Below are positions 17,430 to 27,028 of a stretch of 64,000 bases of DNA, piece by piece (position 1 is the first letter of the stretch; every line of letters begins with the position of its first letter). The DNA comes from Pseudomonas sp. HS6 (GTDB lineage Bacteria; Pseudomonadota; Gammaproteobacteria; Pseudomonadales; Pseudomonadaceae). The DNA is taken from positions 3,038,001 to 3,102,000 of the forward strand of contig NZ_CP067412.1 in NCBI RefSeq assembly GCF_023375815.1, in the 5' to 3' direction. Below the pieces are notes generated by a model. It was not told the origin of the DNA. It made no database searches and saw nothing but the letters and a program-made list of their open reading frames with translations. The position numbers and the translations under genes were made by a program.

Positions 17430-18947
17430 TCAGCGGGCGCCGTGTTCACGCCCGCGCAACAAACGGTTCGGCATGGCAATCGCCGCCGCCAGCCCGAGCA
17501 GCGACACCCCGGCGCTGACCATCAGCAAATGCCGGAACGTCACCAGCAACTCGGCGCGCAAGGCATTCTGCGCATCGCCGGGCGCCGCGTTCAGGCCATC
17601 GAGCAGCACATTGCCGGAATGACCTTCACCGATCAGCGAGGTGCCGGTCAGGTGGGCAAAACTGGAGTCCTGCAACAACGCCAGCAACAGCGCCGACATC
17701 AACGCCACGCCCACCGCACCGCCCAGAGAGCGAAACAGGTTGGTGGTGCTGGTGGCGACACCAATGTCCTTTTGCTCGACCGAGTTCTGTGTGCCGACCA
17801 GCGAGGTCGGGAACTGCATGCCGCCGGCGATACCGCTGAGCAGCATGAACAGGCTGCTGATCAGCGTCGCATCGGGCGAGCTGAAGGCCATGCCGAGGAT
17901 CGAGATCGGCATCAGCAGCGCGCCGGTAAGAATCTGTGGTTTGTAGCGCCCGGTAATCGACGTGCGGCGTCCGGCGAAATATGCGCCGATCGGCAAACCC
18001 ATCGCCAGCGGCAACAAGTGCAGGGCCGCGCTGTCAGCCCCGGCGCCGGTCACGCTCTGGAAGCGCAGCGGCATCAGCACAATCAGCGAGATCGCCTGGA
18101 AGCTGCAAAAGAAAATCGTGCACCAGCACAGCAGGGCGCTGCGGTTGGTGAACAGGTGCATCGGCAGCAACGGCTCCCGGGCACGACGCTCATGCCAGAC
18201 GAACACCGCCAGCACCGCCACCGCGCAAGCGAACAGACCCAGCACTTCGCTGCTGCGCCACGCATGGCCCTGGCCAACCTGAGTGATGGCCAGCAACAGC
18301 GCCGTCAGGCCGATAATCATGAGCAGTGTGCCGAGGTAGTCGATGACCGGTTTGCGCTGGGGAATTGGCAGACCGACCAGATTGCGTCGCGCCACCCAAT
18401 ACGCGCCAAGGCCCAGCGGCAGGTTGATCAGAAACACCCAGCGCCATGACAGGTATTCGGTCATGTAGCCGCCGAGCACCGGGCCGGCAACACTGGCCAC
18501 CGCGTACATGCTGGAGAAGTAGCCCTGATAGCGCCCGCGCTCTCGGGGCGGAACGATGTCGCCGATGATCGCCTGGCTCACCGAAATCATCCCGCCGGCG
18601 CCGATGCCCTGAAGGATCCGCGCCAGCACCAGTTGCTCCATGCTCTGGGCCATGCCGCAGAACAACGAGGCCAGGGTGAACACGCCCATACCGAACAGCA
18701 TCAACTTTCGCCGCCCGTACAAATCACCGAGCTTGCCGTAGATCGGCACGGCCACGGTCATCGCCACCATGTAGCCGGAAATGACCCAGGCCAGCAGGCT
18801 GACATCCTTGAATTGCGCGGAGATGGCCGGCATGGAAACGGCGACGATGGTCTGGTCCAGCGCGCCAAGAAAGATCGCCATCATCAGCGCGACCAGCACG
18901 CTGCGAATGGCCGGTTTGGGCGTTTCGGGATGGTTGAGATTGGTCAC
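17430..18947 (-). CDS. MFS exporter, DHA2 (EmrB/QacA) family, 14 TM
   Basis: A drug-type proton antiporter of 505 aa. I use a GTG start at 18947 (VTNLNHPETPKPAIRSVLVA) because longer frames overlap pobA; CAGG lies upstream. Family motifs: LDQTIVAVSMPAISAQF (motif D1), GKLGDLYGRRKLML (motif A) and RILQGIGAGGMISVSQAIIG (motif B/C region). About fourteen hydrophobic segments fit DHA2. It lies 80 bp downstream of pobA on the same strand and could be co-transcribed, but PobA substrates are normally imported by AAHS-type PcaK, so a link to 4-hydroxybenzoate is uncertain. Confidence 0.85.
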   Translation of the reverse strand: MTNLNHPETPKPAIRSVLVALMMAIFLGALDQTIVAVSMPAISAQFKDVSLLAWVISGYMVAMTVAVPIYGKLGDLYGRRKLMLFGMGVFTLASLFCGMAQSMEQLVLARILQGIGAGGMISVSQAIIGDIVPPRERGRYQGYFSSMYAVASVAGPVLGGYMTEYLSWRWVFLINLPLGLGAYWVARRNLVGLPIPQRKPVIDYLGTLLMIIGLTALLLAITQVGQGHAWRSSEVLGLFACAVAVLAVFVWHERRAREPLLPMHLFTNRSALLCWCTIFFCSFQAISLIVLMPLRFQSVTGAGADSAALHLLPLAMGLPIGAYFAGRRTSITGRYKPQILTGALLMPISILGMAFSSPDATLISSLFMLLSGIAGGMQFPTSLVGTQNSVEQKDIGVATSTTNLFRSLGGAVGVALMSALLLALLQDSSFAHLTGTSLIGEGHSGNVLLDGLNAAPGDAQNALRAELLVTFRHLLMVSAGVSLLGLAAAIAMPNRLLRGREHGAR

Positions 18948-19026
18948 GGGCAAAACCTGCGGGCAGTGAGGGTCCCGCAGATCGTCAGGCGAGCGGGGAT
19001 GCTCGCCAGTGTAAGTCGGTAGCAGG

Positions 19027-20241
<1,215 letters not shown>

Positions 20242-20398
20242 TCACGCGACAACGGCCGGTGAATGATTTTCAGGATTCGAGTGCTTGCATTTTTCCCTTG
20301 CGGGTCTGTCAATTGAAGGTGAAAACTGAGCCGATACCTGTACATTCCGCCAATCGGTGCGATTATCGCCCGCAACCTTCGAGGCCTGGATTGAAGTG

Positions 20399-21295
20399 AT
20401 GAACAAGCCTGACCTGCCTTCGATTCCGGTGTTCAAGCTCTACGGTGAAAGCCTGGACTGGCCGACCCCTGACTTGCTGCACTGTGAAACCATTTCCAAA
20501 CGCAGCCGCGAACATCAATGGGAAATCAAACCCCACCGCCACGCCGATTTGTGCCAGTTGCTCTTCGTATTCAAAGGTCAGGCAGAGCTTGAAATCGAAG
20601 GCCAACGCACGCAACTGAATGAAACCGCGATCCAGATCCTGCCGCCGTTATCGGTGCATGGATTCCGATTTTCCGAGGACGTCGAAGGATTTGTCGTCAC
20701 CCTGGCCACGCCGTTGATCAACCACTTGCAGGCGCAACTGGGCAACGCGGTGCAGGCTCTGGCCCAGGCCGAAAGCTACCCGGCGGGCAAGGACGCGGAC
20801 TACCTCAACAGTCTGTTTGCCGCGTTGCAGGCCGAGTACAACGGCCATCAACCGGCGCGGGAAATGCTCATGCATTCGCTGGTCAGCGTGATCATGGTCT
20901 GGGTCAGCCGTCAGGCGATCCACCGCCACAACGCCACGCAACGCCCGCAGCGCCAGCGCGAATACCTCAATGGCTTTATTCAACTGGTAGAGGAGACGTA
21001 CCGACAGCACGTCAAGGTCGAGGACCTGGCTCATCGCTTGGGAATTTCGGTCTCGCACCTCAACGGCACCTGCCGCGAACTTGCGGGGCAACCGGCGTTG
21101 CAGATCATGCATGAACGTCAGTTGCTGGAAGCCAAGCGTCTGCTGACGTACACCAGCATGACGATTTACGAGATGTCCGACGTGTTGGGTTTTTCCGATC
21201 CGACCAACTTCACGCGCCTGTTCCGGCGCCGGGTGGGGATCTCGCCAAAGGCGTTCCGCGACCGCTTGAAGGCCGAGCAGAACGACGACGCCTGA
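20399..21295 (+). CDS. pobR: AraC-family transcriptional activator of pobA, PobR
   Basis: A protein of 298 aa. An N-terminal cupin-like effector domain (HRHADLCQLLFVFKGQAELE) is followed by a C-terminal pair of helix-turn-helices (VEDLAHRLGISVSHLNGTCR and YEMSDVLGFSDPTNFTRLFR), ending RRRVGISPKAFRDRLK. In Pseudomonas the pobA activator is an AraC/XylS protein encoded divergently, as here with about 178 bp between starts. It should respond to 4-hydroxybenzoate. The start at 20399 follows a GGA/GAAG stretch. Confidence 0.88.
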   Translation: MNKPDLPSIPVFKLYGESLDWPTPDLLHCETISKRSREHQWEIKPHRHADLCQLLFVFKGQAELEIEGQRTQLNETAIQILPPLSVHGFRFSEDVEGFVVTLATPLINHLQAQLGNAVQALAQAESYPAGKDADYLNSLFAALQAEYNGHQPAREMLMHSLVSVIMVWVSRQAIHRHNATQRPQRQREYLNGFIQLVEETYRQHVKVEDLAHRLGISVSHLNGTCRELAGQPALQIMHERQLLEAKRLLTYTSMTIYEMSDVLGFSDPTNFTRLFRRRVGISPKAFRDRLKAEQNDDA

Positions 21296-21304
21296 CGTCC
21301 TGTA

Positions 21305-21487
21305 TCAGCGCAGGGCGTTGAGGGTGGCGTTGTGAGGGATGCAGCGCTCGAAGTTGCAGCTCGCGTATTCACGGGGCAGTTGCCGCAACTGCTCCACGCG
21401 CCATGCCGCGGTGCCGTACAGCGCCAGCGTGGCCGCGCAGGTGATGAAAATCGCGAGGTATCTTCTTGTTCTGGTGCTCATGATCAT
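21305..21487 (-). CDS. Small single-pass membrane protein, hypothetical
   Basis: A protein of 60 aa. AGAGG lies 8 bases before the ATG at 21487 (MIMSTRTRRYLAIFITCAAT). One TM helix (YLAIFITCAATLALYGTAAW) with positively charged N-side, then a short tail with two cysteines (ASCNFERCIPHN) predicted to be periplasmic. It is convergent with pobR and 87 bp from the LysR gene downstream. I do not recognise a family. A real gene is likely because of the ribosome site and clean TM topology. Confidence 0.6.
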   Translation of the reverse strand: MIMSTRTRRYLAIFITCAATLALYGTAAWRVEQLRQLPREYASCNFERCIPHNATLNALR

Positions 21488-21573
21488 GGCGTTGACCTCT
21501 GAACGAATACCCTTGGGTACTATTTTCAGCATAGGTCAGCGCCGTGGAGTTTCCAGCCGCGATGTAAACAGGT

Positions 21574-22479
21574 TTACAAGCCGACGTCCCATTGCGGGTT
21601 TTCGGGAAATCGCAATACCAGGAAATCCAGCATGCTACGCAGTGCCACCGGCATGTGCTTGCGCGAGGCGTACACCGCGTAGATGTTCATCCGCCGAGGC
21701 TCGGCGTGGGGCAGCAGACGCACCAGCTCACCGCTGTGAATGTGCACGCCGGCCTGATAGGTCGGCAGCATCGCCACCCCGGCACCGGCCAGTGTCGCGC
21801 GCAGCAGGGTGCTGGCCTCGTTGGCGCTGATGTTGCCCTGCACCGGCACCGACACCGGTTCGCCATCCTCTTCGAAATGCCACAGGCTCTTGCCGAAGTA
21901 GGAATGGGTCAGGCAATTGTGTCGGCTCAGATCTTCAACCCGCTGCGGCTGCGGGTGTTCTTGCAGATAGGCGGGTGCTGCGCAGACCACCGAGCGGCAG
22001 ACCGTCAGGCGGCGGGCGATCAGGTTGGGGTCGAGGTCGTTGCTGGTGCGGATCGCCAGGTCGATGCGCTCGTCCACCAGGTTCACCGTGCGATCGAGCA
22101 TTTGCAGGTCGATGTTGACGCCCGGGTAGCGCTTGATGAACGCGGCCATGGCATCGGCCAGTTGCGCCTGGCCGAACGAGGTACTGACGCTGATCCGCAG
22201 TAAACCCCGTGGCGCATCGTCGGGTTCGCTGACGGCGGCCTGCATGTCGCTGGACAGTTCCAGCATCTGCCGGCAGCGCGGCAGGATCTCGTTGCCGGCG
22301 GCGGTCAGGCTCAGTTTGCGTGTGGTGCGGTGCATCAGGCGCGCGCCGACCCAGTCTTCCAGTTCCGCCAGATACCGCGACACCACTGGCCGCGACAGGT
22401 CCAGATGATCGGCCGCCGCCGACTGGCTGCCAAGATCCACAACCGTGACAAACACCCGCATTGCTTGGAGACGATCCAT
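21574..22479 (-). CDS. LysR-family transcriptional regulator
   Basis: A protein of 301 aa of the CrgA-like LysR branch. Helix-turn-helix near residues 18-37 (QSAAADHLDLSRPVVSRYLA) and LEDWVGARLMHRTTRKLSLT, the usual LysR linker. The effector domain ends with PVALRSMLDFLVLRFPENPQ. It is divergent from the metallo-hydrolase gene with 114 bp between starts, so that gene and the NAD(P)-binding gene after it are the likely targets. Inducer unknown. Confidence 0.85.
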   Translation of the reverse strand: MDRLQAMRVFVTVVDLGSQSAAADHLDLSRPVVSRYLAELEDWVGARLMHRTTRKLSLTAAGNEILPRCRQMLELSSDMQAAVSEPDDAPRGLLRISVSTSFGQAQLADAMAAFIKRYPGVNIDLQMLDRTVNLVDERIDLAIRTSNDLDPNLIARRLTVCRSVVCAAPAYLQEHPQPQRVEDLSRHNCLTHSYFGKSLWHFEEDGEPVSVPVQGNISANEASTLLRATLAGAGVAMLPTYQAGVHIHSGELVRLLPHAEPRRMNIYAVYASRKHMPVALRSMLDFLVLRFPENPQWDVGL

Positions 22480-22593
22480 GATTTGCCCGCTTTCAGAAAC
22501 AAACTATGTTTAAGCATCGCATTTTTTGTAACGAGTCTGGCAACTAAGCTCTGTCCCATCGCCAAGCACGGCATACGAACAGCGGAGCAACCC

Positions 22594-23472
22594 ATGATCG
22601 GCTTCACCACTCTCAAGCGCGTTTTACTGGCCACCGCCACCCTCGGCTTTGCTGCTCATGCGGCAGCCGCGAACCTGAGCCTTGATGTCTACAACCCGGG
22701 CACCAATGCGATCTTCCCGGTGACCTCGGTACTGGTCAGCGGTGAAAAGGATGCAATCCTGGTCGACGCCCAGTTCGGCAAGTCCCAGGCCGAGCAAGTG
22801 GTGGAAAAGATCCGCGCCAGCGGCAAACAACTGACCACCATCTACATCAGCCACGGTGACCCGGATTACTACTTCGGTCTCGACACCCTGACCAAGGCCT
22901 TCCCGAATGCCAAGGTGCTGGCCTCGCAGCCGACCGTTGATCACATCAAGCAAACCGTCGACGGCAAACTGGCGTTCTGGGGCCCGAAAATGGGCGCTGA
23001 CGTGCCAGCCAAAACCATCGTGCCGAGCGTGCTCAAGGGCGACAGCCTGATGCTTGAAGGGCAGAAACTGCAGGTAGTCGGCTTGGAAGGCAAGCAACCG
23101 GATCGCAGCTTTGTGTGGATCCCTTCGTTGAAAGCCGTGGTCGGTGGTGTCGTCGTCGCCGAGAACATTCACGTGTGGATGGCCGACACCCAGACCGCGC
23201 AATCCCACGCCGACTGGCTGGAAACCCTGCACTCGATCGAAACCCTGAAACCGAAAACCGTGGTGCCAGGTCACTACTTGGGTGACAGCGCCCGTTCGCT
23301 GGCGGCCGTGAAGTTCACTGCCGACTACATCAAGGCGTTCGACGAAGAAACCGCCAAGGCCAAGGACTCTGCCGCGCTGATCGCCGCGATGAAGAAGCGC
23401 TACCCGAAACTGGGTGAGGAAAGCTCCCTGGAGCTGAGCGCCAAAGTCGCCAAGGGCGAGATGAAGTGGTAA
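22594..23472 (+). CDS. Exported MBL-fold metallo-hydrolase with altered metal motif
   Basis: A protein of 292 aa with Sec signal (MIGFTTLKRVLLATATLGFA to HAAAA). The start at 22594 has GGAG at 7 bases. The MBL fold is indicated by AIFPVTSVLVSGEKDAILVD and the C-terminal KTVVPGHYLGDS. At the HxHxDH position it reads ISHGDPDYYFG: the first His and one Asp are kept, but the second His is Asp and the last His is Tyr, so metal binding differs from beta-lactamases. This variant is common in a periplasmic subfamily. It is followed after 46 bp by an NAD(P)-binding protein; both are likely controlled by the divergent LysR. Confidence 0.82.
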   Translation: MIGFTTLKRVLLATATLGFAAHAAAANLSLDVYNPGTNAIFPVTSVLVSGEKDAILVDAQFGKSQAEQVVEKIRASGKQLTTIYISHGDPDYYFGLDTLTKAFPNAKVLASQPTVDHIKQTVDGKLAFWGPKMGADVPAKTIVPSVLKGDSLMLEGQKLQVVGLEGKQPDRSFVWIPSLKAVVGGVVVAENIHVWMADTQTAQSHADWLETLHSIETLKPKTVVPGHYLGDSARSLAAVKFTADYIKAFDEETAKAKDSAALIAAMKKRYPKLGEESSLELSAKVAKGEMKW

Positions 23473-23518
23473 CCCGATTCTGAAAAACGCAGCACTCTCA
23501 AGCCAACTGGAGAATGTC

Positions 23519-24133
23519 ATGAGCAAGATCGCAATCATTGGTGCCACCGGCCGTGCCGGCAGCCAATTGCTGGAAGAAGCCCTGCGTCGCGGCCACAGCG
23601 TCACCGCCATCGCTCGGGACACCTCGAAGATCGGCGCCCGTGCCGGTGTGGTCAGCAAGAATGTCGACGTACTGGACGCCGCCGCGCTGCAAGACGCCGT
23701 CGCCGGTCACGATGTGGTGATCAGCGCCGCGCATTTCGCCACGGTGCCGGCCAGTGCGCTGATCGGTCCGGTGAAACAGGCCGGGGTGAAACGTCTGCTG
23801 GTGGTCGGCGGTGCCGGTTCGCTGCTGCTGCCGGACGGCACCCGCGTGATCGACAGCGCCGGTTTCCCGGCCGAGTACAAGGCTGAAGCCAGTGCCGGTG
23901 CGGCGTTCCTCGATGCCTTGCGTCAGGAGAAGGATCTGGACTGGACGTTCCTGTCGCCGTCGGCGCTGTTTGTCGAAGGCGAGCGCACCGGCAAGTTTCG
24001 AGTTGGCAAGGATGACTTGCTGGTGAGTGCTGAAGGCCAGAGCTCGATCAGCTTTGCCGACTACGCGATTGCGCTGATCGACGAAGTGGAAACGCCGAAG
24101 CATTCGCGTCAGCGGTTTACTGTCGGTTATTGA
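23519..24133 (+). CDS. NAD(P)H-binding atypical SDR oxidoreductase
   Basis: A protein of 204 aa. The Rossmann motif IGATGRAGSQLLEEALRRGH is at the N-terminus, followed by VTAIARD and VLDAAALQDAVAGHDVVISA, typical of the NmrA/HSCARG-like a5 group. No YxxxK pair is obvious, so it may act as a reductase of a small quinone/flavin type or as a redox sensor. A GGAG ribosome site precedes the start. It is probably in an operon with the upstream metallo-hydrolase. Confidence 0.83.
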   Translation: MSKIAIIGATGRAGSQLLEEALRRGHSVTAIARDTSKIGARAGVVSKNVDVLDAAALQDAVAGHDVVISAAHFATVPASALIGPVKQAGVKRLLVVGGAGSLLLPDGTRVIDSAGFPAEYKAEASAGAAFLDALRQEKDLDWTFLSPSALFVEGERTGKFRVGKDDLLVSAEGQSSISFADYAIALIDEVETPKHSRQRFTVGY

Positions 24134-24177
24134 GGGGTTGGGTGGTTTTCGGGATTTGTGTCTGATCCGAAAGCCGG

Positions 24178-24354
24178 CCCTCACCCTAACCCTCTCCCGG
24201 AGGGAGAGGGGACTGATCGTGGATTTCTTTGGAGTTACATCGACCTGAAAGGTCGCACCGAATCCATAATCGCCCAGATTTTTCAGGTCGATGTATTACG
24301 TAAGACACCTCGGTCGGCTCCCTCTCCCTCCGGGAGAGGGCTGGGCGGGCGGCG
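24178..24354. repeat. Intergenic repeat element, CTCACCC/TACATCGACCTGAA family, copy A
   Basis: Outer ends CCCTCACCCTAACCCTCTCC and CTCCGGGAGAGGGCTGGGCG with hairpin CTCTCCCGGAGGGAGAG, and a core containing TTACATCGACCTGAAAGGTC then a second CGATGTATTAC. It lies between convergent genes. Related copies are at 32979, 38888, 51604 (half) and 54709. Confidence 0.85.
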
Positions 24355-24372
24355 TTCCGATGAGGGGCTGCT

Positions 24373-25251
24373 TCAACGAGTGTGCGCCTGCTCAACCAAC
24401 CACCCCATCAATTCCTGCAATTTCGCCGAAGGCTCCGACGCCGGCGCCACGATGTAATAACCCAATCCCGTCTTCACCTTCAGATCGAACGGCATCACCA
24501 GTCGCCCGGCGTTCAAGTCATCGCCGATCAACGACCAGTCGCCGATCGCCACCCCCGTCCCGTGGGACGCCATCGACATCGCCTGATCCAACGTCTCGAA
24601 ATGCTGACCGGTGCCGATGTTGCTCAAGTGCAGTTCGGCGGCTTCAAGCCACAGTGTCCAGTCGTCATCGGTGTGGGTCGGGTGCAGCAATAGATGTTGT
24701 TGCAGATCCGCCGGCGTGTGCAGGGCCGATGACCCCTTCAGCAGCCCCGGTGAACAGACCGGCGTCAGTTGTTCATCGAACAGATGCAAGGTCGCGGGTG
24801 AGTCGTGGGGCGCGGTGCCGTAGATCACCGCCGCGTCGAACTGCTCGCGATGAAAGTCCACCCCGTGTTGCAACGAAGCCGTGAGTTTCACCGGGACGTC
24901 CGGGCGCTCGCGCTGCCATTGCAGCAGGCGCGGCAACAACCAGCGCATCACGCAGCTCGGTGCCTTGAGTTGCAGGGTTTCGCGTTTGGCGCCGATCAGC
25001 TCCACCGAGTCGCCGATCAGGCTGAACACCTGCTGCACCCGTGGCAGCCATTCGCGACCTTCGGCCGTCAGTTCCAGGCCCCGGGCCAGGCGAATGAACA
25101 GCTCATAACCCAGATGTTCCTCCAGCCCGGCGATCTGCCGGCTCACCGCACCTTGAGTGATGTGCAACTGCTCGGCGGCCCGGGTGAAGTTGCAGCACTG
25201 CGCGGTGATCAGAAACGTATGCAGGGCGGGCAGGGGAGGCAGTCGTTTCAT
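24373..25251 (-). CDS. LysR-family regulator of the guanidino/polyamine cluster (GcvA-like)
   Basis: A protein of 292 aa. Helix-turn-helix NFTRAAEQLHITQGAVSRQI and the LEEHLGYELFIRLARGLELT linker place it in the GcvA-like LysR branch. It is divergent from the ThDP decarboxylase with 139 bp between starts. A 19-bp motif in that gap (25287-25305) recurs upstream of the ABC substrate-binding gene, which suggests that this protein controls both enzyme and transporter units. Effector unknown; a keto acid or guanidino compound is a guess. Confidence 0.85.
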   Translation of the reverse strand: MKRLPPLPALHTFLITAQCCNFTRAAEQLHITQGAVSRQIAGLEEHLGYELFIRLARGLELTAEGREWLPRVQQVFSLIGDSVELIGAKRETLQLKAPSCVMRWLLPRLLQWQRERPDVPVKLTASLQHGVDFHREQFDAAVIYGTAPHDSPATLHLFDEQLTPVCSPGLLKGSSALHTPADLQQHLLLHPTHTDDDWTLWLEAAELHLSNIGTGQHFETLDQAMSMASHGTGVAIGDWSLIGDDLNAGRLVMPFDLKVKTGLGYYIVAPASEPSAKLQELMGWLVEQAHTR

Positions 25252-25286
25252 GTGGATCCAAGGTATGACGTGAGGACATGGCTAGT

Positions 25287-25305
25287 ATGAGCTTTTATCG
25301 ATTGT
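25287..25305. promoter_or_regulatory. Candidate LysR operator, copy 1
   Basis: ATGAGCTTTTATCGATTGT, 35 bp from the LysR start and 85 bp before the decarboxylase start. It matches 28537-28555 at 17 of 19 positions. Confidence 0.5.
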
Positions 25306-25390
25306 TGCGGCTACGGGTCGCCCGTTTCAATGAGGCCAATCACCGGTTCTTTTAAAGCCCGGTGCCTCAACGAACAAGAAGGGCAAAGAC

Positions 25391-27028
25391 ATGGCGACGT
25401 GTGGCGAAGTACTGGTCAAGTTACTCGAAGATTATGGGGTCGAGCAGGTGTTCGGCATTCCCGGGGTGCATACCGTGGAGCTGTATCGCGGGCTGGCCCG
25501 TTCGAGCATCAACCACGTCACCCCGCGCCACGAACAGGGCGCCGGCTTCATGGCCGACGGCTACGCCCGCACCAGCGGCAAACCGGGCGTGTGCTTCATC
25601 ATCACCGGCCCGGGCATGACCAACATCACCACTGCCATGGGCCAGGCTTACGCCGATTCGATCCCGATGCTGGTGATTTCCAGTGTGCAGTCGCGCAGCC
25701 AATTGGGCGGTGGTCGCGGCAAGCTGCATGAGCTGCCGAACCAGAGCGCACTGGTCGGCGGCGTGGCGGCGTTCTCCCACACCCTGATGTCGGCGTCCGA
25801 ATTGCCGGGCGTGCTGGCCCGTGCGTTTGCGCTGTTCCAGGCCGGGCGTCCGCGTCCGGTGCACATCGAAATTCCGCTGGACGTACTGGTCGAAGAAGCC
25901 GACGAACTGCTGGCCAGTGTGCCGGTCAACATCGACCGCGCCGGTGCAGCGCCGGCCGCCGTGAGCCGCATGAGCGAACTGTTGGCCGGCGCCCAGCGTC
26001 CGCTGATCCTCGCCGGCGGCGGCGCCATCGATGCCGCTGCCGAACTCACCGAACTGGCTGAACTGCTCGACGCACCGGTGGCCCTGACCATCAACGCCAA
26101 AGGCATGTTGCCGTCGAGCCATCCGCTGTTGATCGGTTCGACCCAGAGTCTGGTGGCGACCCGCGCACTGGTGGCCGATGCCGACGTGATCCTGGCGATC
26201 GGCACCGAACTGGCGGAAACCGATTACGACGTGACTTTCGCCGGCGGTTTCGAAATCCCCGGCAAGCTGCTGCGGGTCGATATCGATCCCGACCAGACCG
26301 TACGCAACTACCCGCCTCATGTGGCGCTGGTGGCCGATTCGCGCAACGCGGCGCAAGCATTGCTGAGCGCGCTGTCGCACAAGCCGCTGGCCGAGCGTCG
26401 CAACGACTGGGGTCAGGTACGCGCCGCGCGTCTGCGTGAAGACCTGGCCGCGACCTGGGATGCGCCGACGCTGGCCCAGACCCGTTTCCTCGAAACCGTG
26501 CTGCACGAACTGCCGAACGCGGTGTTCGTCGGTGACTCCACGCAACCGGTGTACACCGGCAACCTCACGTTCAACCCGGAGCGTCCGCGCCGCTGGTTCA
26601 ACTCGTCCACCGGTTACGGCACCCTCGGTTACGCCTTGCCGGCGGCGATTGGCGCGTGGCTCGGTGGCCCTCTGGAACACGGTGCTCGTCCGCCGGTGGT
26701 GTGCCTGATCGGTGACGGTGGTCTGCAATTCACCCTGCCGGAACTGGCCAGCGCCGTGGAAGCACGCACGCCGGTGATCATCCTGCTGTGGAATAACCAG
26801 GGTTATGAAGAAATCAAGAAATACATGGTCAACCGCGCCATTGAGCCAGTGGGCGTGGACATCTACACCCCGGATTTCATCGGTGTGGCCAAGGCCCTGG
26901 GTTGCGCGGCGGAAGCGATCAGCTCCGCCGAACACCTGCGCGGTGCACTGCGCGCCGCCACCGATCGTCAGGGCCCGACCCTGATCGAAATCGACCAGAC
27001 CCAATGGATGAAGGCGGTGGCCCAATGA
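25391..27028 (+). CDS. ThDP-dependent decarboxylase, 5-guanidino-2-oxopentanoate type (AruI-like)
   Basis: A ThDP enzyme of 545 aa with the three acetolactate-synthase-like domains. The N-terminal catalytic Glu is in TPRHEQGAGFMADGYARTSG; the central domain starts near RPLILAGGGAIDAAAE; the C-terminal ThDP/Mg site is GDGGLQFTLPELASAVEART ending in LLWNNQGYEEIKK. The N-terminus (VEQVFGIPGVHTVELYRGLA) and overall pattern match proteins annotated as 5-guanidino-2-oxopentanoate decarboxylase, which turns 2-ketoarginine into 4-guanidinobutanal in the arginine transaminase pathway. The stop overlaps the aldehyde dehydrogenase ATG (ATGA), so the aldehyde product is handed to the next enzyme. The aminotransferase step is not encoded nearby. 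Another 2-keto acid substrate is possible. Confidence 0.8.
   Translation: MATCGEVLVKLLEDYGVEQVFGIPGVHTVELYRGLARSSINHVTPRHEQGAGFMADGYARTSGKPGVCFIITGPGMTNITTAMGQAYADSIPMLVISSVQSRSQLGGGRGKLHELPNQSALVGGVAAFSHTLMSASELPGVLARAFALFQAGRPRPVHIEIPLDVLVEEADELLASVPVNIDRAGAAPAAVSRMSELLAGAQRPLILAGGGAIDAAAELTELAELLDAPVALTINAKGMLPSSHPLLIGSTQSLVATRALVADADVILAIGTELAETDYDVTFAGGFEIPGKLLRVDIDPDQTVRNYPPHVALVADSRNAAQALLSALSHKPLAERRNDWGQVRAARLREDLAATWDAPTLAQTRFLETVLHELPNAVFVGDSTQPVYTGNLTFNPERPRRWFNSSTGYGTLGYALPAAIGAWLGGPLEHGARPPVVCLIGDGGLQFTLPELASAVEARTPVIILLWNNQGYEEIKKYMVNRAIEPVGVDIYTPDFIGVAKALGCAAEAISSAEHLRGALRAATDRQGPTLIEIDQTQWMKAVAQ

Noticed and set aside
21305..21532. 75-codon version of the small membrane protein starting at 21532
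   Set aside because: The ribosome site AGAGG fits the ATG at 21487; the longer form adds a segment without support.
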